DNA from: Copromyces sp. CBS 386.78
Taxonomy: Eukaryota; Ascomycota; Sordariomycetes; Sordariales; Sordariaceae
Assembly: GCA_030685235.1 (NCBI GenBank)
Contig: MU839150.1
Location: 1-64,000 of the forward strand
DNA: 64,000 nucleotides
Reading direction: 5' to 3'
Below the pieces are notes generated by a model, which was given only the letters and a program-made list of their open reading frames with translations, had not been told where the DNA came from and made no database searches. The position numbers were made by a program, and so were the translations under genes. This document shows positions 1-11,206 of this stretch, piece by piece. Each line of letters opens with the position of its first letter. Position 1 is the stretch's first letter.

Positions 1-94
1 GTCTGTGAGATGATTGGTCCAAAAAGCGAGAGAGGGCGCGCCAAGTGGGGGAGCAGTGTATGAAGACATTGAGGGCAGTGCGAAAAGACTTTCT
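1..94. other. Non-RIP flank left of the retroelement
   Basis: GC-rich sequence with normal CpA and TpG content. It does not continue the reverse-transcriptase reading frame found immediately to its right. It may be a different element or unique DNA; the window edge prevents a decision. Confidence 0.5.
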
Positions 95-3000
95 CCTTAT
101 ATATATTAATTTATCGAGTAAAGTATTTACGAACGTATTCTTTACATTGTATTAGGTTAAATCGAAATTGAAATAGGCCGCTATCGTTATTAGGATACAA
201 AACGATTTAATTATTAAAATCGTTGCGTACATTTTTCGTACGCTATCCTTAAATTGCTAATCTCTACATACAATTAGACGTACCTTATATTTAAGGAAAC
301 GGCCGTTTTAATTCAATTTATAGATATATATTTATATTAAACTGAATATTTCGTTATTTTTAAGTTCTTCGGCGCTAACCTACTTTTAGGATTTGAAATT
401 CCTATATTTATTTAAGTATTCCTTCTCTACTTCCTTAAAGAATTCTCTAAAGGGATGAGAATTAAATTATTTATAATTATTAGGAAGGGGTGGAAAGTTA
501 GACCGATAGAGGGTTTTTAATATACTTTTTATTTTATAGTAATATATAAATTCCTTTATTATTTTCGATTTAGGGTTATAACCGGGGTCGATTTCGATCT
601 TACTTTTTCTTATTTCTTTTAGGAAGGTTTAATTTACAATTTTATCTCCTTAAATATTTATTAGTCTATTCCCTCGTACGGATATAAAGGATACGGCCTA
701 TATAAAGTATTAATTTATAATTAGCTATAAATTTTAATTAGATTGAAAGAGGTCGGTTATTAAGAATACGGTTAGGCTCTTAGGAAGGGTTAGTAAATAC
801 CTTTCTTCCTTATTCTTTAAATTTAAAACCGTATCCTAGAAATTTAATAACCTTTATACTAGCGGTATTAATGGGGGTTCCTCTAGAGACCCTTATAGGT
901 TCTCTAGACCCGCCTACGGATTTCGTATTTTAAATTCCTCTTCTTCCCCTAGTATATTCGATTCGTCTAGAAAGCCTTGGGTAATAGAGCTAGGAATTCC
1001 CTCTTTAATAGTATTAAATTAGAAGAGATCTACTTGCGTAGTATTTATTTAGTAAAAATTTCTTAATTATATAGCTAACTCTTTAAGGGAGATATTAAGA
1101 GTATTATAGATTTTTTTAACGTTATTAGAGAATATTTCGTCTTCGTTGAATACGATATTTTATATAATAACGATAATATTTATATATAGGTTCTAAATCC
1201 GGTAAATATTAGTTAATTAGTACCCTACTAAATATTTAATTTATATATAGTTTTTAAATTTTATAATTTTATTCTACTCTTTTATTACTTTTGTAGAGAG
1301 GGCGAAGGTTTTATAATTATAAATTTTGATATAATAATTAGGGATAGATTTATTAGTAGAATAATATTATTTTTAAATTGATAAAACGTTTTAAATCTTT
1401 CTTTAGGGGATTTCTAGTAATATTTAACTTTAGGAGTTAGGTTATATAAATACGTAATTACTCTAGTAATTTCTAGCTATAGTTTATAGGGTAAATTTAT
1501 ACCCGAACGTATTACTACCGCTTTAATTTTAATTATACCCCTTAAACGTTCTACGCCGCCGTTTTAAGTTTATATATAAAGTATTAAGGGCTCAATACTA
1601 ATCCCTTTATTAGAGAATTAAGTAGTAATCTTTTTATTATTCGTTATTTCATTATCGTATTCGACGATACGAAATACTATTTAATATTTCGTTTATAAAT
1701 TTATAAATAGGGATTCTAAATAAACGATAATAAAATCCGTTTTTCGGTTACTTAAATAATATACTTAAATAAATTTAAATTATCGATTTATAATTATTAT
1801 TAAATTCGAATACTTTATATTACCAAATTTTACCTTCTTATATAAAAAGAAATCGATAGCGAAATATAATCCGAGTCCTTCGAAGTAATTTTAAATTTCC
1901 TTATATATTTAACGCTTTAATTTAACTTTTATATATAGATTGTAATAAATTAAATTTAGTCCTTTTAATTAAATATTATATATTTATTCAGTAAATTTAA
2001 CGAAAGTATTAGGGCTAGGGTAGCTAAATCGAAGATACTAGTAGAGAAAATTTCCCTTTTAGGGCTTCTATTTAAAATAATTAGAATATTATATAGTAAA
2101 AGGAGATTCGTTAAAATTATTATTTTATAGAGGGATATACTTTAATATAAATTAGTTATAATAAGAATAAATATTATAAATTAGGGAATTTATAAAATTA
2201 GAATATAAATAACTATTTTTATAGTTTTAAAAAATTTATTCCTCTTCGAATTTCTTTAAGGAAATAAAATTATAGGCTATATTTAGTACTAACGCAATAT
2301 TAGTAAAGAGTAGATTATAACCCCCTTTATTATTTTAAACTATTAATATAATATTATTATATCCTTCGACAAGTATATATTTATCCTTAACCTATATATA
2401 ATTACCAGGGTTTATAGGATTTAAATCGTCGAATTAATTAACTTTATTAAAGATATAAATTATTATACCTAAATTAAAGATTATTAAATTTCTTAGTAAG
2501 TATATAATATTATAATAATTTATAGTAAGTATTAAAAAATTATTCTTACTAATTCGGCGACCGAATTAATTTTTATTATTTTCGTTTATTTATTTAAAGC
2601 AGTTAATAGCCTCCTTAAAATATTTATTTTTCTTTAAATTTACTTTTATCCGTCTTCGGATAGTAGGGGATTTAACTTAATTATCGAAAGCTATTTATAA
2701 CTTTATATAATAATATTATTCTAATTTATAATTATAAAATTTATAGAACTTATACAATAATCGGGGTTTCTTTAACAAAGGTAAGGACGAGGAGGAGGTA
2801 ATAGAAGTACGTTTATTCTTATTATTAATATTCTTTTTAGGAGCGGATTTCCTACTATTAATCTTTACTACTTTTCCCCATCCCTTTACCCCCGGGCTAA
2901 ATTATTTATTATTATTAGGAACGTCTTCTTTAGCGGACTTATTATTTAATATAGCTGTAAACATTATATTTTTAAATAAAGGGGTACGACCTTTTCCCTA

Positions 3001-3905
3001 AGTAGCGTTCGCTATTATTACTTTACGAAAATCTTTGGCTATAATTCGGAAGGAGATTTAGAAATTAGAATCTTCTTCGATTTTTTTATTATATTAAAGT
3101 TAGTAAATTTCTACCTAATTATTATAGGGAGAAGATTTAATCGTATTATAGAATTTTAGAAATTAAAAGTCAGATTCGTTAGCGCCGGGGATTTACCGAA
3201 CGATATAGAAGGCTATAGCCGATTCTTATTAAAAAGTCTAATTAAACTAATTATAATTTTTTTTCGCGGGGGGTTTGAAAAGGTTAAGAAGGGTAGCCTT
3301 AATAAATTTCTTAGCTTCGTAATCGTTAAAAGAAGCGGATTTAGAAAGGTTATTATACTATTCGTATAATTTAATATATTAAGTAAAGTTAGTCTCGTAA
3401 TATTAATTTTTAACAATTTTAGTTATTTATCGATTTAACGTAGTTTTTTTAATATTTAGGTCCGAGAGGGCTTTAATTTTAGTACGCTAGTCTTATTTCT
3501 CAGTTATATAATTATAATAATTGCGCTTATAAAAGAAAAGCCGTAAATCCGCACCGCGTTAAAAAATTCTCGCTCCCGGGTTTTACGTTTAGCAGGGGTC
3601 TCCCCTTCGGGGGGTATACCCTAGTAATTAACGATATTAGGTTTTTCAGGGTTAATCGGCTAAGGTACGTAGTTCGCTAGATTGATATATTTCTAAAGGC
3701 CGAGATTTTAGGCTTGGGAAATGAAGGCATTTTCCTACGCGGGCTAATTCTTAGGTACGTTAAATATAATACTATTATTGGATTTGGTCGTAGACGAAGA
3801 TATTGTTATTTCGGTTTTTCGGATTATTGAATCGCTAGCGATAGCTTTAAACGATTAAATTAATGAGACTTTTAATTGTAATAATATAGGTCTAAAAGTA
3901 GGGGG
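95..3905 (-). mobile_element. RIP-mutated Ty1/copia-type LTR retrotransposon, truncated
   Basis: Seen: about 3.8 kb of TpA-rich DNA in which CpA and TpG are nearly absent while CpG persists (1201-1260, for example, contains neither CpA nor TpG). This is the signature of repeat-induced point mutation. Read on the minus strand and ignoring TAA/TAG codons that replace Gln/Trp, the copia order is recognisable. A gag-like stretch with a zinc-knuckle-like patch lies near 3600-2600. A retropepsin-like patch ending in YIFNKVN lies near 2480-2400. A reverse-transcriptase segment spans ~560-95, with YKLN-stop-NG, KYKVRLIV and NTFVN (139-125). The integrase is expected between them; I did not verify its catalytic residues. 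RNase H, the YVDD box and the 3' LTR are absent because the RT frame stops at ~95. Every frame is riddled with stops, so it is dead. No LTR pair could be delimited. Confidence 0.82.
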
Positions 3906-4880
3906 TTCAATGTAGTTGTATTGTATTTTGTTGTGCTGATCTGTACCTGGCTCGATATCTGGTATCTGGTATAAATCCCGTAACTGATCTGCTCCTCAAT
4001 CCCGTGACTGTGCACGTGCATATCCCCTGCCGTCTGACACTAAGATGCCGTGTTTACATCCCTTTACTGGCATGTCGGCGAAACCATTACCTACACAGCA
4101 AAAAGCGTCTGGTTTACTTTCATAACAGCGTCCTCGCCCCCCCTTACCTTCAACATCAAAGAACACAATCAACTTCAGCACTAATCAGCTTCAACATATA
4201 TCAATTTTAACACCTACACACTTCAATCCCAACCAACCTCCCTTGAGGATTGTCGGGAGCACAGTTCTCATAAATTCCTTTCACTTCTTTAAACGGACAA
4301 CATTCGAAGTCACCGAACGCGAACAAGCAAAACGTTGGAATACCAGCCAAAACGCATCCCTAGGAATTAGCAAGAACCAGTGGAGAATCTTTACACAACC
4401 TTTCAAACAAACAAGGGAAACCTCTACTCGTCTTTCACCATCGCTTTACTTTACTCTATTACTTCGCTTTATATATACTTTATCCTACTTCTACTTAATT
4501 TGTCCGAATCCCTGGTCGGAGGTTGCTCTTCAGGAACGGATATCATCCTTTCCAACGAATCGTTTTCTATAGAAACTCCATTATTTGACCTGCTCTTAAC
4601 AGCCGGACTCTTAACAGTGCTGTGTAGTAGGCTCAAAATATTCATGGAATCTCATACCACCACAAGACTCCAGGTACGGGTTTTGGTCCGCCCCCCCCCT
4701 TTCTATTCCTTGCACTTCTCTCCGATTCTGTCCCGCGCACTTCTGGTGAGTTGGAGGCAAATGTGGGCTGATTTAGCGTCCATGTCAGCTTCTCATGGGA
4801 CCATGAGCTTCGTCCTCTGTTTCGACATCATAATGAGCCCCGCCGAGCCGAGCGAACGCTGACTTATTCAAGACCCCTCT
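3906..4880. other. Intergenic, no gene seen
   Basis: Base composition returns to normal at ~3906, giving a sharp right edge of the RIP tract. Open frames of 60-160 codons occur on the plus strand at 4004-4862, but they overlap each other and show no recognisable domain, good start context or introns. Confidence 0.6.
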
Positions 4881-5994
4881 TTAACAGTCCTCAAACAATC
4901 TCGTATCTATACCACCCGCTGGCTTCCACATCTTTCTCTCCCAGGTTAGGATCCGTAACACCCGATTTCCTGCGCTCGTCTGCGCATCGATCGATGTAAT
5001 CCAAAAAATTGCCACTCTCCCCAGCATAACCCAGGTTAACGACCGAAGTATAGCGAGAGCGGAGCGTTTGGGTAACCACACCGTTGCTGTCCGCGACAAA
5101 TCCAGAGTTTTGGTCTCGCAAAGATTTACCGAAAGGTTGACAAGATCACCCACGAATAACAGTCGCGTGGGCTTGCGATCTCGAGAATCGTCACGAATTC
5201 GAGCATGGCAGGAAGGATGGTTGACCGAGCACTGGTCGATCCATCTGTTTATTTGTTTCCAGCTGGCTTCACTGTTGGTGCTACTGCACTCAACGAACTG
5301 ACTTTCTGCTTCGCCTAGTTGGCAAGAAGAAGAGTAAAAGAGGGGAATTAGTCGCTAAGTTACACAAAAAAAGGGGAGAGTTTATGCATGCAATATGCCA
5401 CGTTCTTACTCAAGTCTATGCCTTCTTCGAGTGGCTCCAGCGTTATGTCAGACAGTTGTTGTTTGACTGAATGCACCTCCCACGATACCATTACACCTGG
5501 CGTCCCAGTCCAGCTGCGGTCCCAGGACCTTATTCGCAACTTGAGCGGGCTTGTACTTTCCTCCGATCCCAAGTTATCTGGATTTGTGAACCGCAAGACG
5601 TGCTCTTCGTCCAAGGTATGTAGCAGGACGTAGCAGTGATGACATCCCTCCCTACCTTAGCCGCGTCAGTCAACCCCACCCAGTTGTGAAAGTCATATTC
5701 TTTCCCCGGGTAGTCCTGGATGCTCAGATCTGCATTTTGGAATATCCATCTGCATTTGCAACAGTAGTACAGGCGTTTTGTGAGAAATTCGGGGGATAAA
5801 TGCCGGAGGGGGTGCGGTGACTGCGTCAAAGTAAATATTCTTCTCGTCATTTGACCGCTCGGACATTTATTGGTACTTGTCGCTGTTTTGGACAACGGAT
5901 ACCTTGTGGCGAACAGGCTGGTGAGTGTTTTGAAGAAAGATGAGGTTGACGATGGTTCGGGGTTTCTATTCCGTAACCCCGCATAGGCTAGCAC
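4881..5994 (-). pseudogene. HET-domain-like gene remnant (N-terminal part only)
   Basis: Seen: three minus-strand coding-like segments that splice plausibly. Segment 1 (to about 5660) contains YYCCKCRW and EYDFHNWVGL. Segment 2 (about 5605-5380) contains HVLRFTNPDNLG and ends at a strong GTAAGA donor. Segment 3 starts after CTAG at ~5317 and contains RWIDQCSVNHPSC followed by PTRLLFVGD and LCETKTL. Known: the W-x3-C-x4-H-x2-C spacing followed by a P-T-R-L-L-x-V-G step is typical of the region just before the HET core in fungal incompatibility proteins. The core itself, with its ALSYCWG-type motif, is not found downstream. The 5' part also needs a frame change near 5770. I infer a truncated, decaying gene. 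Coordinates are approximate. It could instead be a small intact gene whose family I do not recognise. Confidence 0.42.
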
Positions 5995-8780
5995 GACAAG
6001 CGTCCATTTGCCTTATCTGGGTGCAGGAGACCCTACAAGAAACGATGCAGTAGCCCGCTAAAGCCTATGCGCTTGGGGGAGAATACTTTACTTTTATGTA
6101 CAATAGCGCTGGACAGGAATAAGCGCCATTCTTACCTCCACTGTCGACTCTCTGCCCGTTTTGCATCCCGCCAATGTTCCCGATACAACCACTCGACGTC
6201 GCCGATTGACGCCATTGTCATCATCGAGGAGTCGAACATGTGGTTCCGGACGTGAAGAGAGATTGGAACTCAATCTCTTCATATTTTCTACTATGGTATC
6301 GTATATTAAATCCTCTCCTGCCACCTGATCGGGATAGACACGCGGAACTCACGATCGCATCCCGTCTTCATGCCGCGAAAGCATGTGCGCTCCGATTGCG
6401 AAATCCGACTTCTTCTCAGGCCGACTCCACAACCCCATCGTGCCTCTTATGCCGATTCTGAACAAAAGATACAGACCGAAGCGCGTAAGTGGCTTGAGAT
6501 TTTGTCCAACCTAATACGATGAAACAGCCGCGCAGGACCGACCGCGTTGCGGCACCCTTTGGCGATTTTACACAGATGCGGCCGGGGCGACCACCCGGCC
6601 CAACCGCCCGACCCGACTCGTTCTGACTATGACCTCGAAAACAACCACCACTCAGCAATTCAATTCAGCCCTGCCTAAGAGAAAAAGCCCACGTGAACCT
6701 GTTCATACGGCCGCCTTTCCGGCTTCGCCTCGCGCTCCGCCCTGTCTGCTGGGAAGAAACCCATGATGGCGGGTGGCCTGGCCCTGGACGCGCTCCACCA
6801 GATCGCGAAGGCAGATTACACAGCGGCCCTTTCTGACGCCCGTCATGTGTGGTTTTGCCGCGGCGCTTCGAAAACTCACAATGACCTCTGGCCCGCTCAG
6901 TGAAATAACACAAGACATTTTTCAGCTCTCATCCCAGACTTCGCTTCAGTTTCTCAAAGACGCGTCGTGTAGTCTAGGAAATCCAAGTTGAGTTTCCTCT
7001 GCTGTGGCTACCCGTCTTTCCCCCGTTTTAGGCGCGCTCCTTTTTCATTTGGTTTCCTTGTTCTTTGGTTCAGCCGCACGCGACATCTTCAAGTTCTGTA
7101 TAACATGGTACTCATCTTCAACTTGCTCACTCCAGTTGCTTTCTCTCCAATCTTCCTCTCCAGGGGTTCCCCTCTCTCTTTCTTCACGTTCATTGCTTTC
7201 TTTCTTTGTTCATCTTGACGTACGTACCCGTGTTGTTTCAACTTCTGTATCTGATCTCATGGATGCTCAGGTACCAAGTGGGAAGCCACTCATCTAACGT
7301 CATGCTGTGCTACTCTCCCTCGCGCTTTTTCCCAACCATCTGTTCTGTCCTGGACTCCCCAAGTGAAATCCCTAAATCTCGGATTAGGTTATCGAAAGCA
7401 GAACCGCGATGAGGTTTCTAGGGTTTCTCTCGAGGTTTGATTGACACCATCCATGTCGTGGGCGGCCGCCCTCAGATGTCAAGTGTCAACACCGAGGCTG
7501 TGGATCTGCTCAGCTTACCTTACCATACCATCTCTTGGCTTAGCTTACATGTACACCTTAAAGCTGTTCCAAGATGATGGGCGATTTGACGTGTCGATTT
7601 GACTGGTGATTGCAAGGGTGAGAAAAACGGTGATGGGGAGGCTGAGTTTAAAGTGCGTCCGATCCTTCGGCTCGCCGCTCGCCAGATCACCTACAGTACA
7701 CGACCTCCACAGCGTAGGCTAGGTCACAGTTGTATCAATCACCCACGAATAGCAACACACGGACACAACTCGTCGGTTGCTTTTACCGAAGCGGCCTTGC
7801 CCAGTAGCTTAGTCGCTACCGCCAATCAAGCAGTCGCTTACTATGTATATCCAGGGCGATCGCCAACGCACCAAGAGCACCCAATAACATCCCCTGCCTT
7901 ACACTACTACTGGGTACTGATCGCTCACCTGAATTTACCGTTCCAGCGAGCGGTAGGATTCGGGGTTGGTCTTGGAAATGCTTGGAGCCTTGGACGGGCA
8001 GTGAAAATGATAATAAAAATGCTTCGGAGTGACCATAACAACCAATCCTGAGTCAGGATGTATGTAAATCAATGCTGTATGAATCGATTGATGAAGTGAT
8101 AAGATCACCAAACTATTGATGATCAGCAAGTGAAGAGAAAAATCATTGGTACATGATCACTTGATAGTTCGCCTAACCAGGCCTAGCTATTGAAACCAAC
8201 AATCAACAGAGCAGGCAAAAAAAAAAAGGTAGCTTTCATCAATCCAAAACAGTTTGCTCAACTACCACACCCTTACTTGACCTGACCCAACAACAACAAC
8301 AACTCCAACAGCCCCAAAGAGGCCAAGACCTAGGTGAATGGGTAGGTATCACCAACCGACACCCACCCGCTTCTGGCACAGCAACAGCCACTGCACTCGC
8401 TCCTTTCCGTTCACCAGAGGGAAGTAACAACACCACGCACACAACTCGTCTTTATTACACAGCCTGAACAGCCAGCCGAAAGGATCACACAGCGGACTGG
8501 CAACGGTGGTCTGGTATGATAATTGTATAACGGAGGTTCCCTGCAATCTTCCGTCCGCATTGCATCCCGCTCCTTCGCCGACAACGCCCCACTTTTTGTT
8601 TCGCTGTTAGGTTTCCAGTCCCATTCTAAATTCAGACGCAATCTCATCCCATCAAAGAAACGAGATCAGCAGGTCACAAAACACTCGTGGCTTGGCGTTT
8701 CCATCGTAATTGGCCCTTGTTGGGCCTTGTCATACAGCAGCTAGCGAGCGAGCGAGCTAGCCAGCAACTCAGTTAGCACT
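5995..8780. other. Intergenic, no gene seen
   Basis: Short frames occur on both strands (for example 6094-6324 minus and 7599-8051 plus). None has a domain, a convincing exon structure or sustained codon bias. The 7000-7200 stretch is C/T-rich on the plus strand. Confidence 0.55.
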
Positions 8781-8781
8781 A

Positions 8782-9147
8782 CTTGGGGGTTGCGGTGCGC
8801 GGGAGCGTTTTTTACCCCCTCTCCATAAGAGAGGGGGTGGAAAAAATGTGGGCCGGTAAAATAATCTGGGACAGCACAGAAAACCACCAGATCAATCGAT
8901 ATAATAATAAAAATTACTAGATCTCTTGTTTACTATATACACTTCCTATCTAAGTAGTCTACGTAACCTTATAGCATTTTTACGTTGATAAAAGTGGCGA
9001 TGTGCATATGGGTGTTTATATGGGGATAGGTCACACTGTTAGCAAATTTCTGTGCTGTCCCAGATTATTTTACCGGCCCACATTTTTTCCACCCCCTCTC
9101 TTATGGAGAGGGGGTAAAAAACGCTCCCGCGCACCGCAACCCCCAAG
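8782..9147. mobile_element. MITE-like element with ~100-bp perfect TIRs and TA target sites
   Basis: Seen: 8782-8882 and 9047-9147 are exact reverse complements, starting CTTGGGGGTTGCGGTGCGC. They are separated by 164 bp of A/T-rich DNA with no open frame of note. A TA dinucleotide lies directly outside each end (8780-8781 and 9148-9149), as expected for target-site duplication by the Tc1/mariner superfamily. The arms show no divergence, so the insertion is recent or the arms are kept identical by hairpin-mediated conversion. There is no transposase, so it is non-autonomous. It is not RIP-mutated; at 366 bp it lies below the roughly 400-bp duplication length usually quoted as needed for RIP in Neurospora. 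No named family is assigned. Confidence 0.85.
8813..8838. repeat. Hairpin nested inside the left TIR
   Basis: ACCCCCTCTC and GAGAGGGGGT flank a five-base CATAA loop, giving a 10-bp perfect stem within the left inverted repeat. The same hairpin occurs in the right arm near 9091-9116. Such subterminal hairpins are known in foldback elements and may serve transposase recognition or cruciform formation; the role is inference. Confidence 0.7.
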
Positions 9148-9149
9148 TA

Positions 9150-10300
9150 AACTCCCAACAAACACACAGCCCGTCGAGCCCGTCAATTATAGCCCGTTGA
9201 ACACTTGAACTGTGACCTTCCACTGTGTGTCCAGCGGTACTACCGTTGTAGTGCAAGTGGTGCGGTACCTACCTAGAGGTAACTAAGGTACGCCGTTAAC
9301 GCCTCTTGCCGCCTTTTCCTTCCCGCCTGGCTTGGCTTGCTACAGGAGGTCGGGTTCGCTTGGCTGGGCCAGGTTACAGTGGGTGAACTACGCCCCTGTC
9401 CTGCCTTGGCCTTCTTGGCCTTGACCTGGGCCCCCTGGGCTTTTCTGGCTTTTTGTGGAAGCACCGCAGCAGAACCAAGCACCAAGCGAGCGATATCTCC
9501 ACAATCCATTCGAATTCCCGCTTCCGCTTGGAACACGAGGACACGACACTCGAGATTTATTTTTGATATATAAGAGGTACTACCAAGGAAACTCTCCTTG
9601 GCTTGCCTCTCTCTTCCTTTGCTTTACCTAGCACGGCTCAGAAGCATCAAAGTAACGATACTACAACGCAAGACACACAAGAAGAACAATAAAGAGGAAA
9701 AGAAACCACGAACCAACTGTTTCTTTCACGAGATCCGACGGGAACAAGCCAACGATTGCAACAGGGGTCCAGATCAAATTACCTGGAGAACCGAAATTTA
9801 TCCACATCTCATCCCATCCCTTTTCGTCAAATTCCCATATATCCACCCAACGGGAAGTTTGATTGGAAGGACAGCGACGTCAATCGAGTTGGTGACGCAT
9901 TCGGGTCTTTTTGAGGTCGAGGAAACGGGAAACAACAAAAACGAGGTATGTTGTTCGCCCCTGTTGCTAGTTTCACCTGTTTGGTCGCACATGTGGAAGT
10001 TGGTCCTCCCAGACGCCACCCAAGGAACCAGGGACAAGGTCTCGAATGTTTGTCCCCTTGCATGGATAGACGGAAGGATTCAGATCGACTTTGCTTGGTT
10101 CAGCTTTGATTTAAAGTTGTCGTCTTCCGCTGCCCCTTCAGCTTTTTTGGTTTTCTACCTTCACTCTATCAGTCACTCGCTCAGCATCCAAAGGGAAAAC
10201 AAACAGGGTCGCACAGACTAACCTCGAGACACCGCACCAGACGCAACTTGTCAGCGTTATCAACCTAATCGTCGATTATCAGCAATAACCACAATCCAAA
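9150..10300. other. Upstream region of the superoxide dismutase gene
   Basis: A 207-codon frame (9598-10221) spans part of this region, but its product is compositionally random and ends just before the gene, so I read it as 5' leader. A TATATAA-like string near 9567 could be a core promoter element. No other gene is seen. Confidence 0.5.
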
Positions 10301-11206
10301 ATGCGCACCTCAGTAGCTCTTTCACTCCTCGGCGCGGCCGCTACCGGTGTTGCTGCCCAGAACCCTGTATGTTGTCAACATCGACTTCCTACCTACACAC
10401 CGACATAGAAAGCTTGCGAATACTAACTATACGGTTGTAACAGCTCCCCACAGCTGCAGCTGTCACCAACAACCCCGTTGGTCTCGTTGCCGAAGCGGTC
10501 CTTCCTGGTAACATCAAGGGCAAGGTGGTCGCCAAGTCTGGCGAGGACGGTGTTGGAGTGCAGTTCAACGTTGAACTGAGCAGTATCCCTGAGGGTGGCC
10601 CCTTCAGTACGTTCCCGACATAACTCATCCTTGCTCGATAGGAAAAGGGGTACTAACCTGTTCACAGCCTACCACATCCACGTCAACCCCGTCCCCGAAA
10701 ACGGCAACTGCAGCGCCACCGGCGCTCACCTTGATCCTACCGAGCGCGGCGAAACCCCCGTCTGCGACAAGAGCAAGCCCGAGACGTGCCAGGTCGGCGA
10801 TTTGGCCGGCAAGTACGGCGCCATTCCTGAGGGTAAAACCACCTTCAGCGCCAACTACCTTGACAAGTACGCCTCGCTCGTTGAGGGCACGGGCGCCTAC
10901 TTCCTCAACCGCAGCATCGTGTTCCATTACCCCAACAAGACGAGGATCGCCTGCGCCAACTTCAAGATCACCAACGTCGGGTCCGCCCCGCACCCCTCGG
11001 AGTCGGGCGGCGAGGATCATACCGGGACTGTGACTCAGACCATCTCGAGCGCTGCCCCTATCGGAACCAACCCGGCGCAGACCACTGGAGGCGCTCCTTC
11101 GCCGTCAGGCACAATGCCTGTTGCGGCTGGAGCCAGCTTTAGCACGAGCTCCATGACCGGTGTGGTGGCCGCCTTGCTGGGCGGTGCGATGATGTTGATG
11201 CTTTAA
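10301..11206 (+). CDS. GPI-anchored extracellular Cu-only superoxide dismutase
   Basis: Dismutates superoxide at the cell surface (family knowledge: fungal Cu-only SODs such as Candida SOD5). Three exons, 10301-10366, 10444-10606 and 10668-11206, encode 255 residues; the first intron has a TACTAAC branch site. Residues 1-19 form a signal peptide ending GVAA. The four copper ligands are visible as H79 and H81 in YHIHVN, H97 in TGAHLDP, and H163 in SIVFHYPNKTR. The zinc loop and the Zn ligands of classical Cu/Zn SOD are missing, and paired Cys C91 and C172 could form the disulfide. After residue ~185 comes a Ser/Thr/Gly/Pro-rich stalk, then a hydrophobic tail (VVAALLGGAMMLML) typical of a GPI-attachment signal. 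The ATG has an adenine-rich context (TCCAAAATG). Assignment to the family is secure; the exact orthologue is not. Confidence 0.9.

Noticed and set aside
3213..3416. 67-codon minus-strand frame in the AT-rich tract
   Set aside because: A chance open stretch within the RIP-mutated gag region; it has no independent gene character.
5530..5994. Intact 154-codon minus-strand protein gene
   Set aside because: Its last ~40 codons read into what looks like an intron, and the coding-like signal changes frame on both sides, so I treat it as part of the HET-like remnant.
9598..10221. 207-codon plus-strand frame before the SOD gene
   Set aside because: No domain, no signal sequence of note, and basic/Ser-rich random composition; more likely 5' leader sequence.
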